DNA from: Staphylococcus argensis
GTDB lineage: Bacteria; Bacillota; Bacilli; Staphylococcales; Staphylococcaceae
Length of the DNA: 64,000 nucleotides
NCBI RefSeq assembly: GCF_002902305.1
Contig: NZ_PPPX01000001.1
Coordinates: 1,138,062 to 1,202,061, forward strand
Direction: 5' to 3'
Positions 46,701 to 57,034 of this stretch are shown here, piece by piece; positions within the stretch are counted from its first letter, which is position 1, and every line of letters starts with the position of its first letter. The position numbers were made by a program, and so were the translations under genes. The notes below the pieces were generated by a model. It saw only the letters and a program-made list of their open reading frames with translations, was not told the DNA's origin and made no database searches.

Positions 46701-47782
46701 CCTTGTTGTAACTGCTCTTGTTCGTCTGCGTCCTCATCTAGTGAACTTTCACCTATGTAACGTTTCGCTTGATTGGCATACATTTCATCTATAGCACGTT
46801 GTACGCTATCTTCCTCTTCATCGTGTTGTTGTTGACGTTTCTGTTGTAGTGCTTTCTTAAACTGACGCTTCTGTAATACTTTACGTTCACGTTCACGACG
46901 AATTTCTTCCACAATTTGAGACGCATAAATGTTCTCAATATTAATCGTATTGTTACGAGAACGTGCACGTGTATTAGGACGCTGTGATGTTCTATTGTTT
47001 GATGACGCAGTTGAACGTGATGAAGGCGCTTCGTTGTGTTGTCCACTTCGTTCTGACTGAGATGGTGCCTCATTCTGTGACGTCTTAGTTGATTGCGCAT
47101 TCGTTTCTGAAGACTCGCTACGTTCATGAAGCTCTCTATCAGAATGATTAAATGCGTCATTATCCTTTGTATTATGAGAGATATTCTGACGTGAATCTTC
47201 ATGTGCATTATCCTCTTCAACCGGTGGAATCACACCATTATCAAGCTTTCTGCGTTGATGTGTTCCGAAGATGGCTGACGGTACTTCAGACGCTTTGAAT
47301 TCTCTCGTTGCATAGTTACGAGGTTGAGTATCTTGACTTCGATTAGAATGAGCACGTAATGCTTCCGTCTGAATACTTTTACGCTGATGTGAACTATTAG
47401 GTTGAGTTTGACGTCGTGTACGTGTTGAAGCGCTTGCACGCTCGAATGATGGTGTGTCATTGTTATGTTCTTCAACATGAGGTTCCACACGATGTCGATG
47501 ACGTTTTCTGCTACGTGAAGGCGTTGTATCTTCCTCTTGTTGATGAGGTGTAAAGCTCTTCTCAGTCATATCGTCATGCGAAGTTGTCTCACGTTGCTCC
47601 TCTTCTAGCACACGCATTGGAAATCTAAACTTACCTTTAGGTCGTTCGTAAATATCATTATTTTGAGGTAATAACGTATGTTGATTATCATATTTGGCTT
47701 TTTGTCTTCTATGGCTACGTTTGTTGAGATAATCTTTATTAGGATTATCTTGTTCTCCAAATAGTTTATCGAACCAGCTCAT
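43799..47782 (-). CDS. sftA: FtsK/SpoIIIE-family DNA translocase, soluble SftA type
   Basis: 1327 residues. Residues 1 to about 880 are low-complexity, rich in Q, E, D, S, N and [10 protein letters not shown] at the start is the conserved tip. There are no membrane helices, which sets it apart from SpoIIIE. The motor follows: alpha/beta ATPase with Walker [13 protein letters not shown] (about 1015) and Walker [13 protein letters not shown] (about 1122), and a C-terminal gamma winged helix (about 1275-1320, [15 protein letters not shown]) that reads polarity sequences. It clears chromosome DNA from closing septa. GGAGG precedes the ATG. In an operon with ytpR upstream and murC downstream. Confidence 0.93.
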   Translation of the reverse strand: MSWFDKLFGEQDNPNKDYLNKRSHRRQKAKYDNQHTLLPQNNDIYERPKGKFRFPMRVLEEEQRETTSHDDMTEKSFTPHQQEEDTTPSRSRKRHRHRVEPHVEEHNNDTPSFERASASTRTRRQTQPNSSHQRKSIQTEALRAHSNRSQDTQPRNYATREFKASEVPSAIFGTHQRRKLDNGVIPPVEEDNAHEDSRQNISHNTKDNDAFNHSDRELHERSESSETNAQSTKTSQNEAPSQSERSGQHNEAPSSRSTASSNNRTSQRPNTRARSRNNTINIENIYASQIVEEIRRERERKVLQKRQFKKALQQKRQQQHDEEEDSVQRAIDEMYANQAKRYIGESSLDEDADEQEQLQQGEMYNEVDEDTPSHFNYEEVNLDDVRNVQQVDDSDVTVDATTTDSANDETANDSSSESHQLSDEGETADQSEDESEMHDVEEKVEDVQEAPHVSQENHEDSNSNVESQDSFNQQEVTDAQYRDLDEDESKDEAEDLAGAEEVKSADQTASSEESMSSENGLDAKEDNDKTAQHQKDAQLQNDAQPQLEETDDQSSADSSDDVFDQTVDAERQDEATVTTTDQTQQKQEQSDEQVATTTGEQEDEKQEKSSHSEERNHDDQQSQPQEQKVQHATPKQKPKIRKGAKPFNVLMTPSDRKRAMDRKKKDYTVKEPELKPEMNSSQTERTQTGKAQSSQGSTQQPTSSEKTMSSENETQKSDTQEAKTNTVAETETHNQPQQQNENTTHAHTDTSHESSEAHHRHEQDVNNHLGVETDTQYRDTEALSSSQEDMHEENEQNQQNEHHQPQTQQPYTQSSQEMSGSQDDAAESDHSNALNMTDAQQTGSAAQQSETSSTQQPKQQIRKGPNLNLPNINLLEEPEAHEIDEAWINEKKEELNDAFYYFNVPAEVQHVTEGPSVTRFELSVEKGVKVSRITALQDDIKMALAAKDIRIEAPIPGTSLVGIEVPNNSATKVNLRSIIETDSFKNAESKLTVAMGYRINNEPLLMDIAKTPHALIAGATGSGKSVCINSILMSLLYKNHPEELRLLLIDPKMVELAPYNDLPHLVSPVITDVKAATQSLKWAVDEMERRYKLFAKYHVRNISAFNKKAAYEDRMPKIVIVIDELADLMMMSPQEVEQSIARIAQKARACGIHMLVATQRPSVNVITGLIKANIPTRIAFMVSSSVDSRTILDCGGAERLLGYGDMLYLGSGMNKPIRVQGTFVSDEEIDEVVDYIKKQREPDYLFEEQELLKKNENQPKDELFMDVCHFMVQEGNISTSLIQRHFQIGYNRAARIVDQLEQLGYISGANGSKPRDVYITEADLEQI

Positions 47783-47800
47783 ACTGTTCGTTACCTCCTT

Positions 47801-48397
47801 CTAGTCTTCGAAAAACGGTTGACCTACTGAATAACTATCGTCAAGCACCATGATTCCTTTTTCTTTCGGTGCATTAGGTAAGTTGAGTTCTTTCATTGAG
47901 CATACCATTCCACTACTTGGTACACCTCTAAGTTCAGCATCTTTAATTACCATTCCACTTGGCATGACTGCGCCCACTTTAGCTACTACAACTTTTTGTT
48001 CAGCTTCGACGTTAGGCGCACCACAAACGATTTGTAATTGCTCGTCACCGACATCTACTTTGAGAATACTTAATTTATCCGCATTAGGATGTTTTTCTTT
48101 ACTTTCGACGTATCCCACTACGAATTTCGGTGATAAATCAACAGATAATTGATAGTTTACGCCTGCTTTGTCGAGTTGTTGTTGAAAAGCATTTACAAGA
48201 TCTTCTGTTAATTTAATGTGACCATTACCTTCAACGCCTGCTTGACTTGCTTCAAATATATTAAAGCCGACAACTTGATCATCTTGATAAAGCGTTACAA
48301 CGTTTCCTTTCTTGTCATAATTAACAGGGCCTGTCACAGGTTCTAATTGAAGAAATGCAACATCCCCTACACCTTCTGGATTATAGAATAAATTCAT
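47801..48397 (-). CDS. YtpR-like tRNA-binding (OB-fold) protein
   Basis: 198 residues. The N-terminal part (about 1-90) is DUF4479-like. The C-terminal EMAP/tRNA-binding domain has [23 protein letters not shown] and [24 protein letters not shown] and GMVCSMKEL, as in the beta subunit of PheRS. It is a stand-alone relative of that domain, with probable tRNA binding and unknown job. 18 bp before sftA and 12 bp after ytpQ, so in the same transcript. Confidence 0.88.
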   Translation of the reverse strand: MNLFYNPEGVGDVAFLQLEPVTGPVNYDKKGNVVTLYQDDQVVGFNIFEASQAGVEGNGHIKLTEDLVNAFQQQLDKAGVNYQLSVDLSPKFVVGYVESKEKHPNADKLSILKVDVGDEQLQIVCGAPNVEAEQKVVVAKVGAVMPSGMVIKDAELRGVPSSGMVCSMKELNLPNAPKEKGIMVLDDSYSVGQPFFED

Positions 48398-48409
48398 TGG
48401 ACAAACTCC

Positions 48410-49273
48410 TTATTTCTGATCTTTATTATTATATTTCTGACGTGTCGCCTCTAAGCGTTGAATCACGTTAGGATTTCTCTTCTGTTTATTATTTTTACCT
48501 AAAATAAAGATAGGTTCTAAATGACCTTGCTCATAACCAAATGATAGTGACGTAATAGGAACAAGTCCTTTAGTGAAAAATTCCATCGTTAAATGTGCCA
48601 TCACGTCATAGCCCGTCTTGTTACGGATATCTGCGATGATCAGCACATCTTGGTGAGGAATTGCTACAAGCATTTCACCTTCACATTGTTGTTCGAATTC
48701 GTTAAGAAAACGCGTGTTGAGAATACGACTTGCATCATAACCATCATTGGAATTGACAAAATAAAAGATATTCCCTTTCACTTCGTCAGTCTTATAGGGA
48801 TTATCTAATTTACGGACATTAAATAATGCCATTTCTTTCAGTTGTTGTTTCGTAATTTGAAGTTCTTTCAACATGTCTTCATCGATTAGGCGATAAGATT
48901 TACCAAGATCTAACGCGTAGTATGTTAATGTTTCTGCAGTATGTTCTTCGTAAATGAAAGGTGTGCCTTCATTATTTTCCTTTTGAAAGCTGGGTGCTCT
49001 CATAACTGGCATCACTTTGATATCATCTAAGTCTTCTAATGCAGTGCCACCCATTTGAGAAATAGCTTCTTCCACATAATAGACAATTTCGTCCACGATA
49101 TCTTCTTTTTGTTCTTTATATTTCGCAACGATAGATTGTAGCTTTACCGTTACACCTTTATGATTATCAGCACGATAAATGCGTAAAGTTTCTTCTTCAC
49201 GATCGTAACTGAATTTAACATCTAAATGCTTTAAGCGAGATTTAAGTTTATCTCTCATTTGAAAGACGTTCAT
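48410..49273 (-). CDS. DUF1444 / UPF0354 protein (YtpQ family)
   Basis: 287 residues. The N-terminus [18 protein letters not shown] and the central [22 protein letters not shown] are typical of UPF0354. No catalytic motif or membrane helix is apparent; the sequence is mixed alpha/beta and cytoplasmic. The start follows GAGGAG; the GTG at 49282 is too close. It lies first after a hairpin that separates it from ytpP, so may have its own promoter in the 119-bp gap. The function is not known. Confidence 0.85.
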   Translation of the reverse strand: MNVFQMRDKLKSRLKHLDVKFSYDREEETLRIYRADNHKGVTVKLQSIVAKYKEQKEDIVDEIVYYVEEAISQMGGTALEDLDDIKVMPVMRAPSFQKENNEGTPFIYEEHTAETLTYYALDLGKSYRLIDEDMLKELQITKQQLKEMALFNVRKLDNPYKTDEVKGNIFYFVNSNDGYDASRILNTRFLNEFEQQCEGEMLVAIPHQDVLIIADIRNKTGYDVMAHLTMEFFTKGLVPITSLSFGYEQGHLEPIFILGKNNKQKRNPNVIQRLEATRQKYNNKDQK

Positions 49274-49318
49274 ACTCAACACTCCTCTAAGCGTTTCTCT
49301 CTACAGTTTACAATAAAT

Positions 49319-49358
49319 ATACCCTTACGAACAGAAAAAAAGTGGTTTGTAAGGGTAT
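49319..49358 (-). terminator. Hairpin after ytpP
   Basis: ACCCTTAC pairs with GTAAGGGT; on the minus strand it is followed by ATATTTATT. Probably partial termination before ytpQ. Confidence 0.5.
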
Positions 49359-49392
49359 TGATTTTAACATTATAGTGAAATTCCTCTCTGTT

Positions 49393-49713
49393 TTACGCTT
49401 CTGATGCTAATTCAGAAAGAAATTGATCAATTTGTTCGATAGATTTACGTTCTTTGCCGATGTAGCTACCTAACAACTCATCGTTGCTATAGACTAAGAA
49501 ACTTGGAATGCCCATAATATCATGTTGAGCGCACAAATCAATAAATTGATCGCGGTCTACCGAAACGAAATCAAAATCGTCGTATTTTTCTTCTAATTGA
49601 GGTAAATCAGGTTCAATCACTCTGCAATCTGGGCACCAAGTCGCTGTGAACATAAATACGACTTTACCTTGTTTATAATCTGCAAATTGTTGTTCATTCT
49701 CTAACTTTTTCAT
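49393..49713 (-). CDS. Thioredoxin-like protein (YtpP)
   Basis: 106 residues, thioredoxin fold. The active site is ATWCPDCRVIEP (CPDC instead of CGPC), and the cis-Pro is in MGIPSFLVY. The changed dipeptide suggests a different redox potential or partner from TrxA. It begins 19 bp after the M42 peptidase, with GAAGG in front, and is probably cotranscribed with it. Cytoplasmic. The function is not established. Confidence 0.88.
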   Translation of the reverse strand: MKKLENEQQFADYKQGKVVFMFTATWCPDCRVIEPDLPQLEEKYDDFDFVSVDRDQFIDLCAQHDIMGIPSFLVYSNDELLGSYIGKERKSIEQIDQFLSELASEA

Positions 49714-49732
49714 AAGTTAAACCTTCTTTCAC

Positions 49733-50809
49733 TTAATCATATTGTAAATGATGGATTTGGTCATCGTCTAAATGAGTCACGGATTGATAAAGCAAAGTAC
49801 GTGCAGCTTCATAATCACGTATATCAAAGACCGACTCAGTACTGTGAATGTAGCGTGCACACATACCTATAACTGCAGTTGGTACGCCGGTATTCGCTTT
49901 ATGAATTTCACCACCGTCTGTACCACCTGGTGAAATGTAATATTGATGTGTAATTTGATGTTCATCAGCAAGTTGTAATAAATAATCTCTAAAGTTCGGT
50001 TTCAATATCATCGTACCGTCTTTAACACGAATTAGCGTGCCGGCACCAATTTGACCCGATAGTTTCTGTTTACCTTGCATATCATTCGCTGGTGAGCAAT
50101 CAACTACAAATGCAACGTCTGGACCGATGAGCTCAGCAGATGGACGCGCACCACGTAATCCTACCTCTTCTTGTACGTTCGCCCCGACATACAAATCGAC
50201 ATCTAATTCGACATCTTGTAGCATTTCTAACAACTCGATCCCAATAAGACAGCCGTAACGATTGTCCCATGCCTTGCTTGTATAACGATGCTCAGACAAT
50301 TGCGTGAACGGAGTGTATGGAACGATACTATCCCCAATTTCTATACCTCGCTCACGTACTTCCTCAGCAGAACTATTACCAATATCGAGCATTAAATCTT
50401 CAATTTTAGGTGGTCGATCACCTTGCGTTTGAAAATGTTTCGGTATATTAGAGACGACACCAACGTAATTGTCGCCTTTACGCGTCTTCACTTGAAGGCG
50501 TTGACATTGCCAGATATCTGTCGCTACACCACCGAGATTCGTGAATTGAAGCATACCATTCTCTGTGATATTAGTGAGCATAAAGCCGACTTCATCCATA
50601 TGTGCTGCTACCATCACACGTTTAGCATTCTTCGTCTTCGAACGTTTAACCCCATAGAAACCACCTAAACGGTTATAAACGAAATCGTCCACGAAAGGTT
50701 CCATTTGTTCTATCATGTAGTCTCTTACATCATTTTCAAAGCCTGGAGCGCCATGAAGTTCTGTTAATGATTTCATTCTCTTTAACGTCTTTTGTTTATC
50801 TATAGCCAT
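49733..50809 (-). CDS. M42 family aminopeptidase (YtoP/glutamyl aminopeptidase-like)
   Basis: 358 residues. Metal ligands of the M42 fold can be read: VAAHMDEVGFM, SKAWDNRYG, VQEEVGLRGA (catalytic Glu-Glu), VDCSPA and ARYIHSTES. These form large tetrahedral cytosolic complexes that trim peptides from the N-terminus. LTELHGAPGFE near the N-terminus is characteristic. It heads the short run with ytpP. The exact residue preference is not deducible. Confidence 0.92.
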   Translation of the reverse strand: MAIDKQKTLKRMKSLTELHGAPGFENDVRDYMIEQMEPFVDDFVYNRLGGFYGVKRSKTKNAKRVMVAAHMDEVGFMLTNITENGMLQFTNLGGVATDIWQCQRLQVKTRKGDNYVGVVSNIPKHFQTQGDRPPKIEDLMLDIGNSSAEEVRERGIEIGDSIVPYTPFTQLSEHRYTSKAWDNRYGCLIGIELLEMLQDVELDVDLYVGANVQEEVGLRGARPSAELIGPDVAFVVDCSPANDMQGKQKLSGQIGAGTLIRVKDGTMILKPNFRDYLLQLADEHQITHQYYISPGGTDGGEIHKANTGVPTAVIGMCARYIHSTESVFDIRDYEAARTLLYQSVTHLDDDQIHHLQYD

Positions 50810-50900
50810 CTGTTATCTACTCCTCTGTTTATCTCTAGCCAAGGTCGTTGATTTCGCAGACCTTCTTTATATCTATTCGCGTACCTGCTTATATTAAAAA

Positions 50901-51737
50901 CTAATCAGTGTGTTCTCGCATAATAGAGCTCTCAATCGTTTTACCATCCTCACGATTGAACTTCACTGCGAAATACATCGGGTCGTGATAGTACAAGAAC
51001 CATGTTTCTTCATTAATAAACTGTTGAATGTACTGCTGTTTCTCGCTAATAGAATTCATTGGATAATCATCGTAAGCAGTTACCCACAACGGATTGAGAT
51101 GTGCGTGAGTTGGAAAGATGTCTGCCATATGGACTGCACGTTCACCTTCGCTCTCGAAAGTAATCATACTATGACCGAAACTGTGTCCGCCTGTGTGTAT
51201 CATCTTAATACCAGGATAAGGTTCCACAGAATCTTGGTAGAGCTGCACTCGCTCTTGATAATCCCCTTGATTCATCGCCCAATAAGTCGCTTGACTGCGT
51301 ATATTGGGATTCAGAAATTCTTCCCATTCATCTCGTTGAATATAGTGCGTTGCATTTGGAAATACCGCATGGCCCTCACTATCAGTAAGACCGGTTGCGT
51401 GGTCGAAATGCATGTGTGTCATAAGCACCATATCAATGTCTTCAGGCTTTAGCTGATGTTGCGCTAATGCTTCTGCAAGGCGACTCTCATTGCTCACACC
51501 ATAGTTACGCAATTGTTTATCAGTCAACTTCCCTTGCCCAATACCCGTATCTACAACGATATTGACATCTTCAGTTTGAATGAGCAACGGATGCGTAGGT
51601 TGTGGAATTTGATTCTTGTTATTAGATTCGATCTTTCTCGACCATAACGGTTTAGGAACGACGCCAAAGATTGCACCGCCGTCCATGTGTGTATAGCCAC
51701 CATCGAGATAGTGAATTGTAAACTGTCCTAGTTTCAT
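50901..51737 (-). CDS. Metallo-beta-lactamase-fold hydrolase, YtnP/AHL-lactonase-like
   Basis: 278 residues. The signature LMTHMHFDHATGL (about 105-117) supplies HxHxDH, then HTGGHSFGHSM and HMADIFPTHAH add the remaining ligands. The layout and MKLGQFTIHYLDGG start match YtnP, which degrades lactone-type signals of other bacteria. It is not the same family as the UPF0173 protein at 1088. Alone on its transcript. Lactonase activity in this organism is inference. Confidence 0.86.
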   Translation of the reverse strand: MKLGQFTIHYLDGGYTHMDGGAIFGVVPKPLWSRKIESNNKNQIPQPTHPLLIQTEDVNIVVDTGIGQGKLTDKQLRNYGVSNESRLAEALAQHQLKPEDIDMVLMTHMHFDHATGLTDSEGHAVFPNATHYIQRDEWEEFLNPNIRSQATYWAMNQGDYQERVQLYQDSVEPYPGIKMIHTGGHSFGHSMITFESEGERAVHMADIFPTHAHLNPLWVTAYDDYPMNSISEKQQYIQQFINEETWFLYYHDPMYFAVKFNREDGKTIESSIMREHTD

Positions 51738-51811
51738 AATATCCCCTCTTCAACTGTCATTTAAATCTATATTAATATAGTCTCTCTTGTCAGTAAAATG
51801 TCTGGTTTAAC

Positions 51812-51855
51812 AAAAAAGAGTGAGCACGAACCGTCATCGATTCTACCCACTCTTT
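51812..51855 (-). terminator. Terminator of the ytmP-like/trmB operon
   Basis: On the minus strand AGAGTGG pairs with CTCACTCT (a long loop between) and ends in TTTTTTG. Confidence 0.7.
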
Positions 51856-51879
51856 GTATAGCACTATATAATTGAACAA

Positions 51880-52524
51880 TTAAGATTGATGAAAGCGCGC
51901 TTCCATTCGATAAATCCGTGAGCCTTTATCTGCAAATTTACGCTCGTACTCTGTTTCGATATTATCTTCATCATCTTCATCGTGTAGATTAAGGTTGATT
52001 TTAGTAAAATACATACCGAATTGAGACATACTTTCTAGACTATAGGCAAATAATCCTCGATTGTCGGTTTTAAAATGAATCTCGCCGTCTTCTTTAAGTA
52101 TCTCTTTATATATCGCTAAAAATGTATGATACGTTAAACGACGTTTCGTATGGCGACGTTTAGGCCAAGGATCTGAGAAATTGAGGAAAATACGATCAAC
52201 TTCATGAGGCTCGAAGTAATCCGTTAACTCAGCTGCATCATTGCAAATGAGTTTCAAGTTCGTTAACTCTTGATCAATGACGTCGCGCAAAATATTAACC
52301 ATTACATTCTTCTCACGTTCAATCGCAATAAAGTTGATTTCCGGATGCTGTGCAGCAATGGTTGTGATGAATTGACCTCTGCCTGAACCAATTTCAATAT
52401 ACAAAGGTTGCTGCTGATCAAACCATTGTGAGAGTTGCTTCGCATGTTCGCCGTCTATATCTACAATGTCAGTATGGGCTTTCAAATAATCCTCTGCCCA
52501 CGGTTTATAGCGCATTCTCATCAT
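51880..52524 (-). CDS. trmB: tRNA (guanine-N7-)-methyltransferase
   Basis: 214 residues. SAM-binding [12 protein letters not shown] (about 38-49) and the family block [20 protein letters not shown] (about 113-132) are diagnostic of TrmB, which makes m7G46 in the tRNA variable loop. AAGGAG precedes the start; ATG codons at 52524, 52521 and 52515 are all possible. It is 9 bp behind the kinase-like gene and thus cotranscribed. Confidence 0.95.
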   Translation of the reverse strand: MMRMRYKPWAEDYLKAHTDIVDIDGEHAKQLSQWFDQQQPLYIEIGSGRGQFITTIAAQHPEINFIAIEREKNVMVNILRDVIDQELTNLKLICNDAAELTDYFEPHEVDRIFLNFSDPWPKRRHTKRRLTYHTFLAIYKEILKEDGEIHFKTDNRGLFAYSLESMSQFGMYFTKINLNLHDEDDEDNIETEYERKFADKGSRIYRMEARFHQS

Positions 52525-52533
52525 TCATTCTCC

Positions 52534-53325
52534 TTAAATAAACGCGTTATGATTCATTATTTCGTTTAAGAATTCTAACCAAGTATTCATATCTTTAAAG
52601 CGCTTCTGATCTTCGTACCATTGAATCACTGCAATAGATTGAATAACGGTATACCATTTCATTCGTTTTTGTAAATCAAGCGTTTCCTTTACTCCATAAC
52701 AAGCAAGCCAATCTGACCATTGTGATTCTGGCACGTAGTTATAAAGTAACATACCAATGTCAATCGCAGGATCTGCAATCATCGCATCTTCCCAATCTAC
52801 GAGAAATAGTTCATCGTGATCAGAAAGCAACCAGTTATTATGGTTGACATCCCCGTGCACGACCGTGAAGAAACGTGGGTCGAGTTGCGGGATATGCGCT
52901 TCTAAATAAGTGAGCGCTTTACGTACGACATGATGCGTCCATACTTCACGCGACAATGACGCATTAATCTTGGAGAGCATGATTTCAGGTGTGATGGGTT
53001 CCATTTCCATACGTTTCAACATGTTAAGTAATGTTTTAGAGCTATGTATTTTCTTTAAAAGGTTCGTCACACGTGTCTGTGGCATTTCATTAAAAGTGAG
53101 CTCACGACCGTTCTTCCAGTGTTGCGCAGTGACCACTTCACCTGTCTCGATACGTTTCGTCCACACGAGCTTCGGTACAATACCTTCTGCAGATAATGCT
53201 GCGATAAACGGATTTGAATTGCGTTTTAAAAATAACTTCTGACCATCTTGCTCAGCCATGTAAGCCTCACCAGACGCGCCACCTGCTGAATCTAATGTCC
53301 ATCCCAATTGGTAGAACTGCTCCAC
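52534..53325 (-). CDS. Aminoglycoside phosphotransferase/choline-kinase-like protein (YtmP family)
   Basis: 263 residues from a GTG start (53323-53325), preceded by GAGGTG; the reading up to 53403 would pass through a terminator-like hairpin. The kinase-like fold shows LFLKRN (ATP-binding Lys), VVHGDVNHNNWLL (catalytic loop HGDxxxxN) and LVDWEDAMIADPAIDIG (metal-binding Asp). The physiological substrate is unknown; antibiotic resistance should not be inferred. Upstream lies an unusually structured leader. Confidence 0.87.
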   Translation of the reverse strand: MEQFYQLGWTLDSAGGASGEAYMAEQDGQKLFLKRNSNPFIAALSAEGIVPKLVWTKRIETGEVVTAQHWKNGRELTFNEMPQTRVTNLLKKIHSSKTLLNMLKRMEMEPITPEIMLSKINASLSREVWTHHVVRKALTYLEAHIPQLDPRFFTVVHGDVNHNNWLLSDHDELFLVDWEDAMIADPAIDIGMLLYNYVPESQWSDWLACYGVKETLDLQKRMKWYTVIQSIAVIQWYEDQKRFKDMNTWLEFLNEIMNHNAFI

Positions 53326-53346
53326 GTCGTACACCTCACTTTCAAT

Positions 53347-53387
53347 TAGAAAATGGCTCAAGAAAAAGCTGATTTCTAGAGCCAAAT
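53347..53387 (-). terminator. Terminator-like hairpin just upstream of the kinase-like gene
   Basis: On the minus strand TGGCTC (loop of about 19 nt) GAGCCA is followed by TTTTCTAATT, ending about 22 nt before the GTG start. It could end a leader or a small RNA transcribed from further upstream. Confidence 0.5.
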
Positions 53388-53413
53388 CATACAATTTTGT
53401 CACACACTTTAAA

Positions 53414-53471
53414 GCCGAGCTTGAAACTAGGTTATCACTTGCTTTCCTAGCCTACACACCCTTCGCTCGGC
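53414..53471 (-). ncRNA. Nested stem-loop in the leader of the kinase-like gene
   Basis: Perfect GCCGAGC (53414-53420) / GCTCGGC (53465-53471) encloses CTAGG/CCTAG. On the minus strand it precedes the terminator-like hairpin by about 30 nt, an arrangement seen in cis-regulatory leaders. No known class was recognised. Confidence 0.4.
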
Positions 53472-53893
53472 AACTTATCTTGAAGTTAAAGTACCCTCAA
53501 CGATAGAATATGTATTTACCTCTAACCCTTGTCATGGCAGGTTTTATAGAGATTTCTTAACTACTATGTATATCCGTTCTTATTTCGAAAGACTCATATT
53601 GAATTTTATAATTTTTGGTTGGCGATTTCAACCTAAAAACCAAAACTAAATGTCACATTTTACTTACTTGTGATATTATTAATCTTAAAATTTGACTCCC
53701 TCAAATTATATCACATTATCGGTCTTAAGACTTAGTAAGTATATAGATAATTTTAAAAATGTCACAAAAAAGTAAAGAGATGATAACAAAAACTTTAATC
53801 TCTCATTTCATTTCTTATACCCAAATTGTTAGAGCAACTCACTTAATATATCATAATTTCATCACTCTACAATAATCAAAAATCTCACGTAGA
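53472..53893. other. Gene-free spacer with scattered stem-loops
   Basis: A hairpin CTCTAACC/GGTT..TAGAG at 53520-53551, TTTTTGGTTG/CAACCTAAAAA at 53612-53639, a perfect palindrome GTCTTAAGAC at 53721-53730, and three TCACA words. No coding signal; the promoter of the kinase-like operon should lie here but is not clear. Confidence 0.4.
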
Positions 53894-53949
53894 ATAAAAA
53901 AAGTACTTCAAGAAAAAGCACATCAATTTGTGCCCTATCTCGAAGTACT
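53894..53949 (-). terminator. Terminator of pepV-dat
   Basis: On the minus strand GAGTACTTCG pairs with GAAGTACT, then TTTTTTTATTC. Confidence 0.85.
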
Positions 53950-53966
53950 CGCTTAGCTCAATTCAC

Positions 53967-54815
53967 TTATATACAACGTGTATCTATATAATGATTAAAG
54001 CGTGTCTGCAATTGTTTAGTAATTGGACCTACTTCTCCATTACCAACCTGTTCACCATCTAATTTAATGACACCCATGATTTCTACAGAGGTATTCGTGA
54101 TGATCACTTCATCCGCATTTTTAAGGAAATCTACATCAAATGTTTCTTCTTTAAACGGGATACCTTCATCTTCACAAATCCAGCTCACGACTTGACGAGT
54201 GATACCATTCAGAATGTAGTTATTGATTGGATGTGTATAAATCACGCCATCTTTCACAGCATACGCGTTACTTGCTGATCCTTCTGTAACGATACCATCT
54301 CTATGTTGAATCGCTTCATCTGCATTATATTTTTCTGCGTATTCACGTGCGAGAACATTACCGAGTAAGTTTAAACTTTTAATATCACAACGTAACCAGC
54401 GTATATCCTTGGTAGTCACTGCACTAATTCCTTGGTCCATATCTTTGAATGGACGACCATAACTTTTACTAAAGCCCATCAACGTTGGCTCAACTGGCGG
54501 AGTTGGGAAACGATGATCACGAGGCGCAGCGCCACGTGTGATTTGAAGATAAACGCCGCCATTTACAACTTTGTTTGCTACTACGAGTTCTTTCACAAGC
54601 TCTGTTAAAGAGTCTACTGTATGATCGATGTCTAAACCGATTTCATTCGCGCTACGTAACAAACGTTCGAAATGTTCTTTAGCGGTAAAAATCTTATTGT
54701 TGTATACGCGAATATATTCATAGATACCATCCCCAAAAATAAATCCACGGTCATTGTATGGAATGGTTGCTTCTTGTTCGTCTACGAGTTTCTGATTGAT
54801 TAATACCTTTGTCAT
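53967..54815 (-). CDS. dat: D-alanine (D-amino acid) aminotransferase
   Basis: 282 residues of PLP fold-type IV. The PLP lysine is in [13 protein letters not shown] (about residue 146), [12 protein letters not shown] and [10 protein letters not shown] bind phosphate and cofactor, and [15 protein letters not shown] is the family N-terminus. It interconverts D-alanine and D-glutamate with their keto acids, feeding wall synthesis. It begins 2 bp after pepV ends, a tightly coupled pair; the peptidase can supply the amino acids. Confidence 0.95.
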   Translation of the reverse strand: MTKVLINQKLVDEQEATIPYNDRGFIFGDGIYEYIRVYNNKIFTAKEHFERLLRSANEIGLDIDHTVDSLTELVKELVVANKVVNGGVYLQITRGAAPRDHRFPTPPVEPTLMGFSKSYGRPFKDMDQGISAVTTKDIRWLRCDIKSLNLLGNVLAREYAEKYNADEAIQHRDGIVTEGSASNAYAVKDGVIYTHPINNYILNGITRQVVSWICEDEGIPFKEETFDVDFLKNADEVIITNTSVEIMGVIKLDGEQVGNGEVGPITKQLQTRFNHYIDTRCI

Positions 54816-54817
54816 AA

Positions 54818-56227
54818 CTATCCCTCCACACAGATTGAATAAAGTGCCTCTAAGTAAATACTTGTTGCGCGGAATAATTGATCCTTCGTAATATATTCAT
54901 TCTTCTGATGCATGAGATCTTCAGATTCCGGGAACATCGCACCAAATGCGACACCTTTATCTAAGTTACGTGCATACGTACCGCCACCGATAGTATAAGG
55001 GTCTGAGTTGTCACCTGTTTGGTTACGGTAAGCTTCAACAAGTTTTTGTACAAATGGGTCATCTTTCTCAACATAATGTGGTTCTTGAACTTTACCCATT
55101 TCGATGCTGAAACCAAATTCTTTAATTTCTTCTTCAAAACGTGCCATCGATTTATCAAATTCGAAACCTTGAGGATAGCGTAAGTTGACACCGAATTTGC
55201 CACCTTGTTGGTTATCATAACTTACGACACCTACGTTAGTTGTGACATCTCCCATGTTGTCAGTATGGAATTTCATTCCCATCTTCTCACCAAAATGAGA
55301 TTCAAATAAATATCTTTCACCTATTTGAACAAAGTTCGTAGCTGTCTTGTCTAAGTTGAGCGTCGCTAAGAAATGTAGTAAATACAATCCAGCATTCACG
55401 CCGATGGATGGATCCATACCATGAACTGCTTTACCTTCAACATTTAAGTGGAGGATGCCACTATCGACATAATTTGAACCTTCGAGTTGATGTTCAACTA
55501 AGAATTGTTCAAAGTTTTGGATGACATCTGTCATATTCTCTTTTACAAACAAACGTGCTGTAGCTTGATCAGGCACCATATTATAACGTTGACCAGATTC
55601 GAAAGCATACAATTCATATTCAGGCTCGTCATCGTCATCATCTTTTTGATCTTGCACAATGTCGAATACACTGATTCCCTTTTCACCGTGAATAGCAGGG
55701 AATTCAGCATCTGGAGCAAAGCCTAATTCAGGCATTTCTTCAGTCTTGAAGTAACGGTCCGTACATAACCAGTCTGATTCCTCGTCCGTACCGATGATGA
55801 TATGTATACGTTTCTTCCAGTCCACATTCATCTCATTTAGAATCTTAACTGCGTAGTAAGCAGCAATTGTTGGTCCTTTGTCATCTAAAGAGCCACGTGC
55901 GATAATACGATCGTCTGTTACGACTGGGTCGAATGGATCGCTATCCCAACCTTCTCCAGCTGGCACAACATCCACATGACAGAGAATTCCAAATACGTCA
56001 TCGCCTGCACCTGCTTCTAAGCGTCCGGCAATATGGTCTACGTCATGTGTATTGAAGCCATCTCTGTCAGCTAGTTGATACATGTAGTCTAATGCTTTGC
56101 GCGGGCCAGGACCTACTGGATTATCTTCTGAGGCCTTGTCATCGTCTCTGACACTTTCGATTGATAGTAATCCTTTCAAATCTTCAATAATTTGATCTTC
56201 ATACGCTTGTACTTTTTCTTTCCACAT
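54818..56227 (-). CDS. pepV: M20 family dipeptidase PepV
   Basis: 469 residues. Metal and catalytic residues of M20: [33 protein letters not shown] and the late GGGTYARN. The lid domain lies at about 180-380. It splits dipeptides in the cytosol using Zn or Mn. [13 protein letters not shown] is the usual start. First gene of the pepV-dat operon, as in S. aureus. Confidence 0.95.
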   Translation of the reverse strand: MWKEKVQAYEDQIIEDLKGLLSIESVRDDDKASEDNPVGPGPRKALDYMYQLADRDGFNTHDVDHIAGRLEAGAGDDVFGILCHVDVVPAGEGWDSDPFDPVVTDDRIIARGSLDDKGPTIAAYYAVKILNEMNVDWKKRIHIIIGTDEESDWLCTDRYFKTEEMPELGFAPDAEFPAIHGEKGISVFDIVQDQKDDDDDEPEYELYAFESGQRYNMVPDQATARLFVKENMTDVIQNFEQFLVEHQLEGSNYVDSGILHLNVEGKAVHGMDPSIGVNAGLYLLHFLATLNLDKTATNFVQIGERYLFESHFGEKMGMKFHTDNMGDVTTNVGVVSYDNQQGGKFGVNLRYPQGFEFDKSMARFEEEIKEFGFSIEMGKVQEPHYVEKDDPFVQKLVEAYRNQTGDNSDPYTIGGGTYARNLDKGVAFGAMFPESEDLMHQKNEYITKDQLFRATSIYLEALYSICVEG

Positions 56228-56474
56228 TACTTATCAACTTCCTTTGTTTAAAAACTGGGTTTCTCTTTATTCTACATCAAATTAAACGTGAACTACAGTA
56301 GGAAGAACAAATTTCTCAGAATAATTTCTACTGTTTAAATAATTCTGAACTTTAATATTATACGTTCTACCCGTCTATGAACATATCTACCCTAAGAAAT
56401 AAAGGTCATTCAAAAACGAATACGACTTGCTTTTATATAGATGTTATGCATTCTTGACGACAATCTTTCCTATC

Positions 56475-56511
56475 AAAAAAGCTTGGCCCACAACGTATGT
56501 AAGCCAAGCAC
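56475..56511 (-). terminator. Terminator of murJ-rsuA-ytxH
   Basis: On the minus strand GCTTGG pairs with CCAAGC and ends TTTTTTG. The remaining part of the gap up to pepV shows nothing else. Confidence 0.78.
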
Positions 56512-56523
56512 AAATCTCATTTA

Positions 56524-57012
56524 TTATTTGTTTTTATCTTGTTTTGGTTGGTTTTGATTATTTTTCAAATCTTCTTCAGAAACCACACGTAAGTTGTTTG
56601 AAGGATCTACAGCACCTTCGTCAGCGAAGCGTGCTTCTTCAACGTGGTCTTCCTTCTTCTCTTCACCGTTGATGAAGCGTTCTTTTTGTTCATTTAAGAA
56701 ACCTTTAGGATCTTCTTTCACCTTTTTAGCATAGGCTTTAGGATCTTTCTTCACTTCTTCAATAGTGTCTCCAGCTTTTTCTTGTAAGTCACTTGCTACA
56801 GAGCTTGCTTTCTCTTTATAATTCTGAGCCGCTTCTTTCGCGTTCTCTTTATAAGATTCAGCTACCTCTTTCGCATTCTGTTTGTAGCCTTCTGGATCTT
56901 CTTTGTATTTGTTGTACTCTTCCTTTAATCTATCTCTGTTTTCTTTACGAGATAAAAGTACTGCTGTGGCAACACCGCCGAGTCCTAATACAACTTTAAG
57001 AAACTTAGACAT
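56524..57012 (-). CDS. YtxH domain-containing protein
   Basis: 162 residues. A short hydrophobic N-terminus (FLKVVLGLGGVATAVLLS, about 3-20) and then highly charged helical sequence with recurring KEDPxGY/KENAKE units, ending Asn/Gln/Lys-rich. The glycine-rich membrane stretch followed by charged helix is the YtxH pattern. The start MSKFLKVV follows AAAGAGGTG. Downstream of the pseudouridine synthase by 22 bp. Function unknown; possibly a small stress-related membrane protein. Confidence 0.83.
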   Translation of the reverse strand: MSKFLKVVLGLGGVATAVLLSRKENRDRLKEEYNKYKEDPEGYKQNAKEVAESYKENAKEAAQNYKEKASSVASDLQEKAGDTIEEVKKDPKAYAKKVKEDPKGFLNEQKERFINGEEKKEDHVEEARFADEGAVDPSNNLRVVSEEDLKNNQNQPKQDKNK

Positions 57013-57034
57013 AATTAACACCTCTTTTTTATAG

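Noticed and set aside
52534-53403. Kinase-like protein as an aminoglycoside resistance gene
   Set aside because: The APH fold is shared by many house-keeping kinases and the gene sits in a core operon with trmB.
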